A stretch of DNA of 64,000 bases from an uncultured Luteitalea sp. (lineage in GTDB: Bacteria > Acidobacteriota > Vicinamibacteria > Vicinamibacterales > Vicinamibacteraceae), in contig CAKTDA010000001.1 in assembly GCA_934541105.1 (NCBI GenBank), forward strand, positions 868,001 through 932,000. The letters run 5' to 3'. The stretch's first letter is position 1. Every line of letters starts with the position of its first letter. A model generated the notes under the pieces. The model had not been told where the DNA came from, ran no database searches, and saw only the letters and a list, made by a program, of their open reading frames with translations. Position numbers and translations under genes: made by a program. Below, piece after piece: positions 10,584 to 19,180 of this stretch.

Positions 10584-11888
10584 ATGGGCGACCTGCTGCT
10601 CCTTCTGGTGCTGATCCTCCTCAACGGCGTCTTCGCGATGTCGGAAATCGCGCTCGTGAGCTCGCGCAAGGCCCGGCTGCGGCAACTCGCCACCGAAGGG
10701 CATGCAGGCGCACACCGTGCGCTCGCGCTCGCCGACGACCCCACCCGATTCCTCTCCACCGTGCAGGTCGGCATCACGAGCATCGGCATCCTCAGCGGCG
10801 CCGTCGGCGAGTCGGTCATCGCGCTCCGCGTCCAGGCCTGGCTCGAGACCATCCCGGCCCTTGCGCCGCATGCGCAGGGATTGTCATTGCTCGTCATGGT
10901 CGTGAGCCTGACCTACGTGTCGCTGATCCTCGGGGAACTCGTGCCGAAGCGGCTCGGCCTGACCTCGCCCGAGCGCATCGCGGCGCTCGTCGCAAGGCCG
11001 ATGGCCGTGCTGTCGGCCGTCGGGCGTCCGCTCGTGCTGCTGCTGTCGTGGTCCACCAACGCGGTGCTGGCGCTGCTGCGCGTGTCGCGCCAGTCACAGC
11101 CCTCGACGAGCGACGAGGAGATCAAGCTCCTGATGGCGCAGGGTGCCGAGGAGGGCGTCTTCGAGGCGGCCGAACAGGCCCTCGTCGCCAACGTGCTGCA
11201 CCTCGACGATCGGTACGTCGGCGCCATCCTGACGCCGCGTCCAGACGTCGTGTTCCTCGACGTGACGCGCCCGTGGCCCGAGAACGCGGTGCTGCTCGCC
11301 GGCAGCCCGCACGCGGTGCTGCCCGTCTGCCGCGGCGGGCTCGACGAGGTCGTCGGCGTCGTGCGGTCATCAGTCATACTGGGGCGCCTCCTGCGCGGCG
11401 AAGCGATCGACCTGGAGGCGCTTGCCTCGCCGGCGTTGTTCGTACCGCGCACCGCCACGTTGATGGCACTGCTGGCGCAGTTCAAGCAGATGCACGTGCC
11501 GGTAGCGCTCGTCGTGGACGAGTTCGGCGGCATCAACGGCCTTGTCAGCCTGACCGACGTCACCGCCGCCATCGTCGGCGAACTGCCCGAGACCGCGTCG
11601 GACGACCCGGAGATCGTCAGGCGAGCCGATGGCACGTACCTGATGGACGGGGGGCTCGAGATCGACCAGCTCGCGCGGGAACTGGGATGGAAACCCGATG
11701 CGGCGGCCCACACCCACTACCACACGCTCGGCGGACTGGCGATGTTCGCGCTCGGGCGGGTGCCGCGCACCGGCGACGTCTTCGATCGCGGCGGGTGCCG
11801 CTTCGAGGTGATGGACATGGACGGGCATCGCGTCGACCGCGTCCTCGTGACCAGCGCCGACGGCGACGCGCCGACGCCGACCGCCTGA
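10584..11888 (+). CDS. CNNM/CorC (hemolysin C-like) membrane protein
   Basis: The 434-residue protein has an N-terminal CNNM (DUF21) domain with about four hydrophobic segments (LLLLLVLILLNGVFAMSEIALVSSRKARL, LLVMVVSLTYVSLILGELVPKRLGL), a CBS-domain pair in the middle (LTPRPDVVFLD; LVVDEFGGINGLVSLTDV) and a CorC_HlyC C-terminal domain (YLMDGGLEIDQLARELG, TLGGLAMFALGRVP). Members are implicated in magnesium or cobalt efflux and, despite the old name, not in haemolysis. ATG at 10584; a GATAAT hexamer lies nine bases upstream. It converges with the small gene that follows. Confidence 0.9.
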   Translation: MGDLLLLLVLILLNGVFAMSEIALVSSRKARLRQLATEGHAGAHRALALADDPTRFLSTVQVGITSIGILSGAVGESVIALRVQAWLETIPALAPHAQGLSLLVMVVSLTYVSLILGELVPKRLGLTSPERIAALVARPMAVLSAVGRPLVLLLSWSTNAVLALLRVSRQSQPSTSDEEIKLLMAQGAEEGVFEAAEQALVANVLHLDDRYVGAILTPRPDVVFLDVTRPWPENAVLLAGSPHAVLPVCRGGLDEVVGVVRSSVILGRLLRGEAIDLEALASPALFVPRTATLMALLAQFKQMHVPVALVVDEFGGINGLVSLTDVTAAIVGELPETASDDPEIVRRADGTYLMDGGLEIDQLARELGWKPDAAAHTHYHTLGGLAMFALGRVPRTGDVFDRGGCRFEVMDMDGHRVDRVLVTSADGDAPTPTA

Positions 11889-11889
11889 A

Positions 11890-12207
11890 TCAGCCCGCGT
11901 TGTCGCTGCCGCGGCGAATGGCCGCCAGCTTCTCCTCGTGCTCGCGGTCGAACCGATCGAGGTCGCGACGCAGTTCCGACTCGCGCTCGAGGGCCGCCGC
12001 CGGATCGAACGACGATGCAAGCGACGTCTGGTGCATGATGCGCCGCTGCGCGACGCGCGCCTCGTGCTGGCGCTTCTCCCCGGCAATCGCCTCGCGCTGC
12101 GCGTCGGTGAGCGTGACCGGCGTCACTCCTCTGGCTGCGTCCTGCTGACGGAGCCGTTCCATGACGAGTTCGAGCCGGCTCTTCGGCGCACCACCATCGA
12201 CGGTCAT
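11890..12207 (-). CDS. Small charged coiled-coil protein, unknown
   Basis: This 105-residue, highly charged protein is rich in Arg, Glu and Gln, with a probable long helix (LVMERLRQQDAARG, then DAQREAIAGEKRQHEARVAQRRIMHQ and ESELRRDLDRFDREHEEKLAAIRR). No signal peptide, membrane segment or catalytic motif is visible. I do not recognise the family. The ATG at 12207 is preceded at exactly six bases by TACAAT, and it is divergent from the LOG-family gene with only 24 bp between starts, so the two promoters must overlap and may be co-regulated. Confidence 0.75.
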   Translation of the reverse strand: MTVDGGAPKSRLELVMERLRQQDAARGVTPVTLTDAQREAIAGEKRQHEARVAQRRIMHQTSLASSFDPAAALERESELRRDLDRFDREHEEKLAAIRRGSDNAG

Positions 12208-12213
12208 GGCTCG

Positions 12214-12219
12214 ATTGTA
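12214..12219 (-). promoter_or_regulatory. -10 box for leaderless small gene
   Basis: TACAAT on the minus strand ends six bases before the ATG at 12207. It is one of the best examples of the recurring TANNNT-N6-start arrangement. It lies within the 24-bp divergent gap shared with the LOG-family gene. Confidence 0.6.
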
Positions 12220-12231
12220 CGAGACTGTGGC

Positions 12232-13011
12232 ATGGCTACACCGACATCGCCGGTCGTGGAACCGGCCGGCAAGACCGCCCCGCCGAGCAGCGGGGCCGAC
12301 CGCATCATGCTCGAGGGGCCTCAGTCGCGCCGGCGTGACCTGCGGCTCGTGCTGCGCTCGGTGCGGGACTTCATCCACGCGTTCCGCACGCTGCACTTCG
12401 CCGGCCCCTGTGTCACGGTCTTCGGATCGGCCCGCTTCGCCCCCGGGCACCGCTACTACGAGCTGTCGCGAGAGGTCGGTGCGGCACTGAGCCGCCTGGG
12501 ATTCACCGTGATGACGGGCGGCGGCCCCGGCGTCATGGAAGCGGCAAACCGCGGCGCGAAGGAAGCCGGCGGATGGTCGGTCGGCTGCAACATCCAGCTG
12601 CCCTTCGAGCAGCACGCCAATCCCTACCTCGATCGCTGGGTCACCTGCGAGTACTTCTTCGTCCGCAAGGTCGTGCTGTTCAAGTATTCCTATGCGTTTG
12701 TGGCGATGCCCGGGGGATTCGGCACGCTCGACGAGCTCTTCTCCGCCCTCACGCTCATCCAGACCGGCAAGATCCGCAACTTCCCCATGGTCCTGATCGG
12801 TGTCGAGTACTGGGCGCCGCTCGTCGAGCAGCTGAAGCTGATGGTCCGCGAGGCCACGATCTCGGACACGGACCTCGACCTGCTGCTCGTGACCGACGAC
12901 GTGGAGGCGGCCATGGCGCACATCCGCGAACGGGCCATCAACCGATTCGGGCTGACCCCTCGCAAGACGCCGCACCCATGGGCCGTCCTCGGGGAGCGCG
13001 GGCGCGCCTGA
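12232..13011 (+). CDS. LOG-family Rossmann-fold protein (TIGR00730)
   Basis: The 259-residue protein carries the LOG/'lysine decarboxylase-like' signatures GGGPGVMEAANRGA and PGGFGTLDE, the phosphoribohydrolase active-site motifs. Characterised relatives release cytokinin bases or hydrolyse nucleoside 5'-monophosphates to ribose-5-phosphate and base; the old lysine decarboxylase label is wrong. Residues 1-30 are a variable Pro/Ser-rich lead. The start ATG 12232 is chosen because the upstream frame overlaps the divergent gene. Confidence 0.88.
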   Translation: MATPTSPVVEPAGKTAPPSSGADRIMLEGPQSRRRDLRLVLRSVRDFIHAFRTLHFAGPCVTVFGSARFAPGHRYYELSREVGAALSRLGFTVMTGGGPGVMEAANRGAKEAGGWSVGCNIQLPFEQHANPYLDRWVTCEYFFVRKVVLFKYSYAFVAMPGGFGTLDELFSALTLIQTGKIRNFPMVLIGVEYWAPLVEQLKLMVREATISDTDLDLLLVTDDVEAAMAHIRERAINRFGLTPRKTPHPWAVLGERGRA

Positions 13012-13071
13012 GCGTTCCCGGCGTGCGTTATGCTTGAGGCTGGATTTCCCCAGGTTGCCAGGAGGACACAC

Positions 13072-14529
13072 GTGGACGGCGAGCAAGGCGGACTCTCACG
13101 ACGCAGCTTCGCGCAGCGCCTTGGCCAGGTGGCCGCGGCGTCGACATTGGCCTCGCTCAATGCGCCGGCAGTACACGGTGCCGAGAGCAACACCATCCAG
13201 CTGGCCCTGATCGGCGCGGGCGGCCGGGGCACCGGCGCCGTCGTCGACGCCCTTGCCACCAAGAACGGCCCCATCAAGCTTGTGGCGATGGCCGACATCT
13301 TCGCGGACAAGTTGAAGCGCAGCCACACGTCGCTCGTGAATCGGGCGGGCGCCGACATCGCGGTCAAGGACGAGCACAAGTTCCTCGGCTTCGATGGCTA
13401 CAAGCACGCGATGGACCTGCTGAAGCCGGGCGACGTGGCCATCCTCGCCACGCCGCCCGCGTTCCGCTGGCCGCACTTCGAGTACGCGATCTCGAAGGGC
13501 ATCAACGTCTTCATGGAGAAGCCGGTCACCGTGGACGGCCCGACCACGAAGAAGATGTTCGAGCTCGCGGAAGCCTCGGTGCGCAAGAACATGAAGGTCG
13601 GCGTCGGCCTCATGTGCCGGCACTGCGACGCGCGCAACGAGTTGAAGCGCCGCATCAGGGACGGCCAGATCGGCGACATCGTGACGATGCGCGCCTACCG
13701 GATGCACGGGCCCGGCGGCTCCGCCTTCACGAAGGCCCGCGTGCCCAACGGCGTCACGCCGCAGATCACGGGCGGCCCGACGGCCCCGATGTCCGAGGTG
13801 ATGTTCCAGCTGCGGCGCTTCCACGGCTTCATCTGGGCCTCGGGCGGGATGTTCTCCGACTTCTACATCCACAACATCGACGAGTGCTGCATGATGAAGG
13901 ACGCCTGGCCGGTCAAGGCCCAGGCCGTCGGCGGGCGGCACTACCGTGAGGACTTCGTCGACCAGAACTTCGACGTCTACTCGGTCGAGTACACGTTTGC
14001 CGATGGCACGAAGCTGTTCCTCGACGGCCGATCGATGACGGGCGCGTGGTCCGAGTTCGCGTCGTACGCGCACGGCACCAAGGGTCTCGCGGTCATCTCG
14101 GCCAAGGACCACACCCCCGCGCGCAGCCGCATCTACGACGGGCACAACCCGGATCCGGGCAAGCTGCTGTGGGCGTACCCGGAGAACGAGCGCAATCCGT
14201 ACCGCGTCGAGTGGATCAACCTGATCGACGCGATCCGCAACGACAAGCCGTACAACGAAGTGCGGCGCGGTGCCGAGGCGAGCCTCGTGACGAGCATGGG
14301 TCGCATGGCCGCGCACACGGGCCGCGTGATCACGTTCGACGAGGCGCTCGAGAGCACGCACGAACTCGCGCCCGACGTCGCGACGCTCACCGAGCACGGA
14401 CCCGCGCCCGTGATGCCCGGGCCTGACGGCAGGTACCCCCAGCCCTACCCCGGGCTCGTGACCGACAAGGAGTACGGCACGCCGCCGGCGGTGCCGACAG
14501 CGACATCCGCGTCGGCTCAGCGGGGCTGA
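13072..14529 (+). CDS. Tat-exported Gfo/Idh/MocA oxidoreductase
   Basis: The GTG at 13072 follows a strong Shine-Dalgarno (AGGAGG, 13060-13065) with good spacing; an upstream in-frame ATG at 13030 is less likely. The 485-residue product has a twin-arginine signal (LSRRSFAQRLGQVAAASTLA), an NAD(P)-binding Rossmann motif (LIGAGGRGTGAVV), the family EKP motif in GINVFMEKPVTVDG and a C-terminal alpha/beta domain. Periplasmic members act on sugars, often producing or using 3-keto sugars. Its stop overlaps the ATG of the next SDR gene (TGATG), so the two are translationally coupled and may act on one substrate. Confidence 0.88.
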   Translation: MDGEQGGLSRRSFAQRLGQVAAASTLASLNAPAVHGAESNTIQLALIGAGGRGTGAVVDALATKNGPIKLVAMADIFADKLKRSHTSLVNRAGADIAVKDEHKFLGFDGYKHAMDLLKPGDVAILATPPAFRWPHFEYAISKGINVFMEKPVTVDGPTTKKMFELAEASVRKNMKVGVGLMCRHCDARNELKRRIRDGQIGDIVTMRAYRMHGPGGSAFTKARVPNGVTPQITGGPTAPMSEVMFQLRRFHGFIWASGGMFSDFYIHNIDECCMMKDAWPVKAQAVGGRHYREDFVDQNFDVYSVEYTFADGTKLFLDGRSMTGAWSEFASYAHGTKGLAVISAKDHTPARSRIYDGHNPDPGKLLWAYPENERNPYRVEWINLIDAIRNDKPYNEVRRGAEASLVTSMGRMAAHTGRVITFDEALESTHELAPDVATLTEHGPAPVMPGPDGRYPQPYPGLVTDKEYGTPPAVPTATSASAQRG

Positions 14530-15317
14530 TGCGGCCGCTGACGGGTCATCGCGCGCTCGTCACGGGCGCCACACAGGGAGTCGGACAGGCGATTGCCCTG
14601 GCCCTCGCCGCTGCCGGCTCCGATCTCGCCATCCACGGCCTGCGCGACGACGCGCAGGCGCAGGACACCCGGGCGCGGTGCGAGGCGGCCGGCGTGCGCG
14701 CCGTCCTCGTGACGGGCGACCTCGCGTCGTCGCCCGTCGAGGCTGCCGCGCACCTCTTCGAGGAGGCCACCGCGGCGCTGCCGGGCATCGACCTGCTCGT
14801 GAACAACGCCGGCACCTGCCTCGACACGATGCCCTTCCTCGACCTGCCTGCGGAGGTCTTCGCGCAGACGATGCGGCTGAACGTCGAGGCGCCGTTCTTC
14901 CTGACGCAGCAGTTCGCGCGAGCGTGGGCGGCGCGCGGAATCGCAGGGCGTGTGGTCTTCACCGGCTCGATCAACGGGCGACTGGCCGAGCCCAATCACG
15001 CGGCGTACGACACGTCGAAGGGCGCGATCGAGATGATGGTGAAGACGCTGTGCGTCTCGCTGGCGCCCCACGGGATCCGGGTCAACGGCGTGGCGCCGGG
15101 CCTCGTGCGCACGCCCCTCACCGAGGCCTTCCTCTCCGATCCGCAGGCCATGGCGTGGATGCAGCTGCACACGCCGAACGGCCAGGTGCCGGGCCCCGAG
15201 GCCTGCGGGGACGCGGCGGTGTTCCTGCTCGGCGACGGCGCGCGCCATGTCCACGGCCAGATGCTGCTCGTGGACGGCGGCATGAGCATCTGGCAGCAGC
15301 CCGACGTCCCGCGGTAG
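14529..15317 (+). CDS. Short-chain dehydrogenase/reductase
   Basis: The 262-residue protein is a classical SDR: cofactor motif TGATQGVGQA, NNAG, catalytic Ser in TGSING, the YxxxK pair in YDTSKGA, and the C-terminal ARHVHGQMLLVDGGM. The substrate is unknown; coupling to the preceding oxidoreductase suggests a sugar or polyol. Its start codon overlaps the upstream stop by one base. Confidence 0.9.
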   Translation: MRPLTGHRALVTGATQGVGQAIALALAAAGSDLAIHGLRDDAQAQDTRARCEAAGVRAVLVTGDLASSPVEAAAHLFEEATAALPGIDLLVNNAGTCLDTMPFLDLPAEVFAQTMRLNVEAPFFLTQQFARAWAARGIAGRVVFTGSINGRLAEPNHAAYDTSKGAIEMMVKTLCVSLAPHGIRVNGVAPGLVRTPLTEAFLSDPQAMAWMQLHTPNGQVPGPEACGDAAVFLLGDGARHVHGQMLLVDGGMSIWQQPDVPR

Positions 15318-15332
15318 GCCGCGCGCAGGCAG

Positions 15333-15360
15333 GGCCCGCGCTCCCCGAGCGCCCCGGGCC
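15333..15360. terminator. GC-rich hairpin after SDR gene
   Basis: An inner GCGCTC/GAGCGC stem with a CCC loop is extended by GGCCC/GGGCC across a three-base bulge. It lies 15 bases after the stop and has no U-tract. A terminator role is inferred. Confidence 0.4.
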
Positions 15361-15391
15361 ACAAACGAAACGCCGGCGGGCCGACTGTCGT

Positions 15392-15397
15392 TAGACT
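15392..15397 (+). promoter_or_regulatory. Putative -10 box for NTT-like transporter
   Basis: TAGACT ends five bases before the ATG at 15403, and there is no Shine-Dalgarno. This is consistent with leaderless transcription. Confidence 0.45.
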
Positions 15398-15402
15398 ACG
15401 GC

Positions 15403-16716
15403 ATGCCCGCCCTGACGGCGCTGCTGCGCCGCCTCATCGACGTACGCCCGACGGAAGTCGCGGCACTGCTCTGGGCCTCGCTGTTCTACTTCTGCGTGCT
15501 CTCGGCCTATTACGTCATCCGTCCGATACGCGACGCGATGGGGGCCGAGAGCGGCGTCGAGAACCTGCCGTGGCTCTTCACCGGCACGCTTGTGGCGATG
15601 GCGCTCGTCAACCCGCCCTACGCTGCGCTCGTGTCGCGGCTGCCGCGGCTGCGGTTCATCACGGTCACGTACCGGTTCTTCCAGTCGAACCTCCTGCTGT
15701 TCTTCGTGCTGTTCAGCACGCTCGGCGCGGCGGCGCAGGTGTGGGTCGGCGGCGTCTTCTTCGTCTGGACGTCGGTCTTCAACCTGTTCGTCGTGTCGGT
15801 CTTCTGGGCCTTCATCGTCGACGTCTTCAGCCGCGAGCAGGGCACGCGGCTGTTCGGCTTCGTCGCCGCGGGCGCGACGATTGGCGCGATGACCGGATCG
15901 GCGATCACGGCGTTCCTCGTGGAGGGGCTCGGCGCCACGCGGCTGCTGCTGGTGTCGGTCGTGCTGCTCGAGGCCGCCGTGCTGGCCATGCGCCGGCTCT
16001 CGCACATCGCCCCGGCGCTGCAGACCACGAGCGGCGCGGCGCGCGAGACGGCGCCCATCGGCGGCGGGATGATGGCGGGGTTCTCGCGCGCCATCAGCAG
16101 CCCGTACCTGCTCAACGTGAGCGTGTACATGCTGCTCTACTCCATCACGTCCACGGTGCTCTACTTCCAGCAGGTGGACATCGCGGCGACGTACTTTGCC
16201 GATCGCGCCGCGCGCACCGGGTTCTTCGCGCGCGTGGACCTCGTGGTGAACACGCTGACGCTCGTGACGCAGGTGTTCCTCACGAGCCGGATCATGAAGG
16301 CGCTGGGCGTGGCCCTTACGCTGTCGATCCTGCCGGCGCTGAGCGTGATCGGCTTCGCGTGGCTCGGCGCCACGCCGACGATCGTCGCCATCGTCGTCAT
16401 GCAGGTCGTGCGGCGCGCGGGCAACTTCGCCATCGCGCGGCCGACCCGCGAGGTGCTGTTCACGGTCCTCTCGCGCGAGGACAAGTACAAGGCCAAGAGC
16501 TTCATCGACACGGTCGTGTACCGCCTCGGCGATCAGGTCGGCGCCTGGGCGTACGCGGGGCTGCTGGCACTCGGCCTGACACTCTCGGGCATCGCATTCG
16601 CGACGGTGCCCGTCGCGGCCGCCTGGCTCGTCAATGCGTTCTGGCTGGGCCGACGCCAGGAACGACTCGCCCGTGACGGCACGATGCTGCACGCAACGAA
16701 GGAGGGACTGCAATGA
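15403..16716 (+). CDS. NTP/NDP exchange-type or MFS membrane transporter
   Basis: The 437-residue protein has about eleven or twelve membrane segments. The N-terminal signature ALLWASLFYFCVLSAYYVIRPIRDAMG is the one found in the NTT (Npt1/Npt2, Tlc-like) transporter family, and the C-terminal FAIARPTREVLFTVLSREDKYKAKSFIDTVVYRLGDQ is typical of the free-living branch. In chlamydiae and plastids NTTs swap ATP for ADP; the role in free-living bacteria is not settled. Its stop overlaps the ATG of the aldo/keto reductase gene by 4 bp, which suggests cotranscription. Confidence 0.78.
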   Translation: MPALTALLRRLIDVRPTEVAALLWASLFYFCVLSAYYVIRPIRDAMGAESGVENLPWLFTGTLVAMALVNPPYAALVSRLPRLRFITVTYRFFQSNLLLFFVLFSTLGAAAQVWVGGVFFVWTSVFNLFVVSVFWAFIVDVFSREQGTRLFGFVAAGATIGAMTGSAITAFLVEGLGATRLLLVSVVLLEAAVLAMRRLSHIAPALQTTSGAARETAPIGGGMMAGFSRAISSPYLLNVSVYMLLYSITSTVLYFQQVDIAATYFADRAARTGFFARVDLVVNTLTLVTQVFLTSRIMKALGVALTLSILPALSVIGFAWLGATPTIVAIVVMQVVRRAGNFAIARPTREVLFTVLSREDKYKAKSFIDTVVYRLGDQVGAWAYAGLLALGLTLSGIAFATVPVAAAWLVNAFWLGRRQERLARDGTMLHATKEGLQ

Positions 16717-17681
16717 CCGATCGACTGAACCTGTCGCGCCGTGAGGCGCTGAAGCTCGCGAGCATGGCCGGCACCGGAATCGCCGTTGCCGGATGGCTTG
16801 GTGGAGACGCCCTCGATGCGCAGGGAGCGCCGGCGCTCAAGGCGATCCCGAAAGGCGGCGAGAAGCTGCCGGTCATCGGCCTCGGCACCAACACCTACGG
16901 CGTGAAGACGCCCGAGGAGATGGCGCCGCTGCGCGAGGTGCTGCGCGCGATGCCCGGGGCAGGCGGCACGCTCATCGACACGGCGCCCGGGTACGGTCGC
17001 TCGGAGATCGTGATCGGCGAACTGCTCGCGGAGCTCGGCAACCGCGACAGGTTCTTCCTCGCGACGAAGGTCACGGCGCCGAAGGGCGACCTCGCCGCCG
17101 GCAAGGCGATGCTCGAGGAATCGTTCAGGCGGCTGAAGACCGATCACATCGAGCTGATGCAGGTCCACAGCCTCGCCGGCACCGACGTGCTGATGCCGAC
17201 GCTCGTCGAGATGAAGCAGCAGAAGCGCATCAAGTACATCGGCGTGACGACCTCCGACGACCGCCAGTACCCGGAGCTCATCGCGCAGATGCGGCGGCAT
17301 GCCGGTGCGCTCGACTTCATCCAGGTGGACTACTCGCTCGACAACCGCGACGCCGCAAAGGAGATCCTGCCGCTCGCCCAGGAACTGAAGCTCGGCGTGC
17401 TCACGAACATCCCGCTCGGTGGACGCCGCGGCAGCCTGTTCCGCCGCGTGCAGGGCCAGGCGCTGCCCGCGTGGGCCAAGGCGTTCGACGCCACGAGCTG
17501 GTCGCACGTGTTCCTCAAGTACGTCGTCTCGCACCCGGCGGTGACCGCCGCGATTCCGGGCACGACGAAGGTCGAGAACATGAAGGACAACCAGGGCGCC
17601 GGCAAGGGCAGGCTGCCGACCGCCGCGCAGCGTGCCGAGATCGAGAAGTTCTGGGACGCGCTGCCCGCGCCCACCGCGTAG
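16713..17681 (+). CDS. Tat-exported aldo/keto reductase
   Basis: The 322-residue protein starts with a twin-arginine signal (LSRREALKLASMAGTGIAVAG). The reductase barrel retains the catalytic tetrad: Asp in LIDTAPGYG, Tyr in PGYGRSE, Lys in FLATKV and His in MQVHSLAG. It should reduce an aldehyde, ketone or keto-sugar outside the cytoplasm, although the electron donor there is unclear because NADPH is not periplasmic; such Tat reductases may be folded with bound cofactor. It overlaps the transporter by 4 bp and abuts the convergent gene with no intervening base. Confidence 0.88.
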   Translation: MTDRLNLSRREALKLASMAGTGIAVAGWLGGDALDAQGAPALKAIPKGGEKLPVIGLGTNTYGVKTPEEMAPLREVLRAMPGAGGTLIDTAPGYGRSEIVIGELLAELGNRDRFFLATKVTAPKGDLAAGKAMLEESFRRLKTDHIELMQVHSLAGTDVLMPTLVEMKQQKRIKYIGVTTSDDRQYPELIAQMRRHAGALDFIQVDYSLDNRDAAKEILPLAQELKLGVLTNIPLGGRRGSLFRRVQGQALPAWAKAFDATSWSHVFLKYVVSHPAVTAAIPGTTKVENMKDNQGAGKGRLPTAAQRAEIEKFWDALPAPTA

Positions 17682-18635
17682 CTACGAGCTCGCGCGCAGG
17701 TCGATGGCCCCGCTGCCGGAACGGGCCGTGATCGTCACGCCGCCGGCAGCGGCCTGCCGCAGTTCGTGCGTATCCGACCCGTCGCCCGCACGGTCGGATG
17801 TCACCCGGCCCGACCGACTCCTCAGGTCCAGTCCGTACGCATCACGGTCCGTCAGGATCGTGATGCGGCTCGAGCGCGTCTCCACATACCAGTCAGCCGT
17901 CGGCGTTCCGCCGACACGAATCGCGCCGCTCCCGGACGTGGCGCGCAGTGCGGAGGCTGCGCCGTGCACCTCGATCGCACTCGATCGCGTGGTGACGTCC
18001 ACCGCGCCGGTGCCTGCCATGTCGATGCGGACCGCCCCGCTGCCGCTCCGCACGCTCACCGCCCCTGTGACGTGATCGAGATCGATCGCGCCGCTCCGCC
18101 CTTCGATGTCCACCCCGCCGTGCGCATCGCGAACCGTGGTCGCCCCGGACCCCGAGCGCACGCGGACGGGCGCAGCGACACCGGCGACACGGACCTCGCC
18201 CGAGGTCGTCTGGACGTTCACCGTCGTGTCGCGCGGCACCCGCACGCGCCAGTGCACGACGACGGCATCGCGGGTCCGCTCGTCGTCTGCGTAGCCGAGA
18301 TGCACGGTGGTGCCGCGCACGTCGATCGGAGGTGCCGCCGCCAGGGCACGTGCACGGGCCGGCGCATCCGCAGGCACGTTCCACCCCAGCCGGACCACGA
18401 CCTCCCCTTCCACACGCATCGGACCGTCGCCGGTCGTGACCTCCACCCGCCCGCGGGTGGTCTCGACGACGAGCGAGGCGGCAGGACCGACGTCGACCGA
18501 TTGCGACAGGGGGAACGACTGCGCGTGGACGGGTGCGGCAGCGCCCCCGAGAGCTGCGCAGGCCATTGCCGCGGCCACGAGGCATCGACGAGACACAGGC
18601 AATCCATACGGCGGAGCGATCCGGAGCGTGCGCAT
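17682..18635 (-). CDS. Exported DUF4097-like beta-repeat protein
   Basis: The 317-residue protein has a signal peptide (RRCLVAAAMACAALGGAAAPVHAQ) and then a beta-solenoid made of short strands repeating an SGSGA-type turn: VRVRSGSGATTV, EGRSGAIDL, VSVRSGSGAVRI, TTRSSAIEV, ATSGSGAIRV, ARSGSGAIDL. This is the pattern of DUF4097/DUF2807 putative auto-transporter-like beta-helices. The function is unknown; it is probably periplasmic or surface structural. Its TAG stop directly abuts the reductase stop (TAGCTA). ATG at 18635; an in-frame GTG (VSRRC) could be a shorter start. Confidence 0.75.
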   Translation of the reverse strand: MRTLRIAPPYGLPVSRRCLVAAAMACAALGGAAAPVHAQSFPLSQSVDVGPAASLVVETTRGRVEVTTGDGPMRVEGEVVVRLGWNVPADAPARARALAAAPPIDVRGTTVHLGYADDERTRDAVVVHWRVRVPRDTTVNVQTTSGEVRVAGVAAPVRVRSGSGATTVRDAHGGVDIEGRSGAIDLDHVTGAVSVRSGSGAVRIDMAGTGAVDVTTRSSAIEVHGAASALRATSGSGAIRVGGTPTADWYVETRSSRITILTDRDAYGLDLRSRSGRVTSDRAGDGSDTHELRQAAAGGVTITARSGSGAIDLRASS

Positions 18636-18665
18636 GAATCAGTGTGGCACGAAGCGTTGCCGGTT

Positions 18666-18671
18666 TACCTT
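18666..18671 (+). promoter_or_regulatory. -10 box for leaderless GNAT gene
   Basis: TACCTT ends exactly six bases before the ATG at 18678, with no Shine-Dalgarno in between. Confidence 0.5.
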
Positions 18672-18677
18672 TGATCT

Positions 18678-19148
18678 ATGACGATTCGTCCCGCCACATC
18701 GGCCGATCTGCCGACGCTCGGCCGTCTCGGCGCGTTGCTCATGCGCGTGCACCATGATTTCGACCGCGCACGCTTCCTGGCACCGGGCAACGACTCCGAA
18801 GCCGGGTACGCCTGGTTCCTCGGGACGCAGATGGCGGACCGCGACTGCGTCGTGCTGGTGGCCGAGCACGATGGGAGCGTGATTGGTTACGTATACGCCG
18901 GCGTGGAACCCCTGTCGTGGAAGGAACTGCGCCACGAAGCGGGCTTCGTGCACGACCTCGTCGTCGATCCGGCGTCGCGCGGACTCGGCGCAGGCACCGC
19001 GCTGCTCCGGTCGGCCATCGACTGGCTGCGTGCCCGCGGCATGCCCCGAGTCGTGCTCTGGACCGCCGAGCAGAATGCTGCGGCGCAACATCTCTTCGCG
19101 CGTGCGGCATTCCGACGGACGATGGCCGAGATGACGCTGGAGTTGTGA
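18678..19148 (+). CDS. GNAT-family N-acetyltransferase
   Basis: The 156-residue protein shows the GNAT core: an N-terminal IRPATSADLPTLGRLG, a central strand with VIGYVYAGVEP, the acetyl-CoA loop DLVVDPASRGLGAGTALLRSA and the C-terminal VVLWTAEQNAAAQHLFARAAF. It transfers an acetyl group to an unknown amine or protein N-terminus. Its stop overlaps a GTG of the next gene, so the two may be coupled. Confidence 0.88.
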   Translation: MTIRPATSADLPTLGRLGALLMRVHHDFDRARFLAPGNDSEAGYAWFLGTQMADRDCVVLVAEHDGSVIGYVYAGVEPLSWKELRHEAGFVHDLVVDPASRGLGAGTALLRSAIDWLRARGMPRVVLWTAEQNAAAQHLFARAAFRRTMAEMTLEL

Positions 19149-19180
19149 CGGCTTCCGATCCGGGACACACGGCGGCGGCC

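Noticed and set aside
11890..13086. 398-residue minus-strand frame covering the LOG gene
   Set aside because: Only its last 105 residues have protein-like composition and a start with a -10 box; the upstream part is the shadow of the LOG gene.
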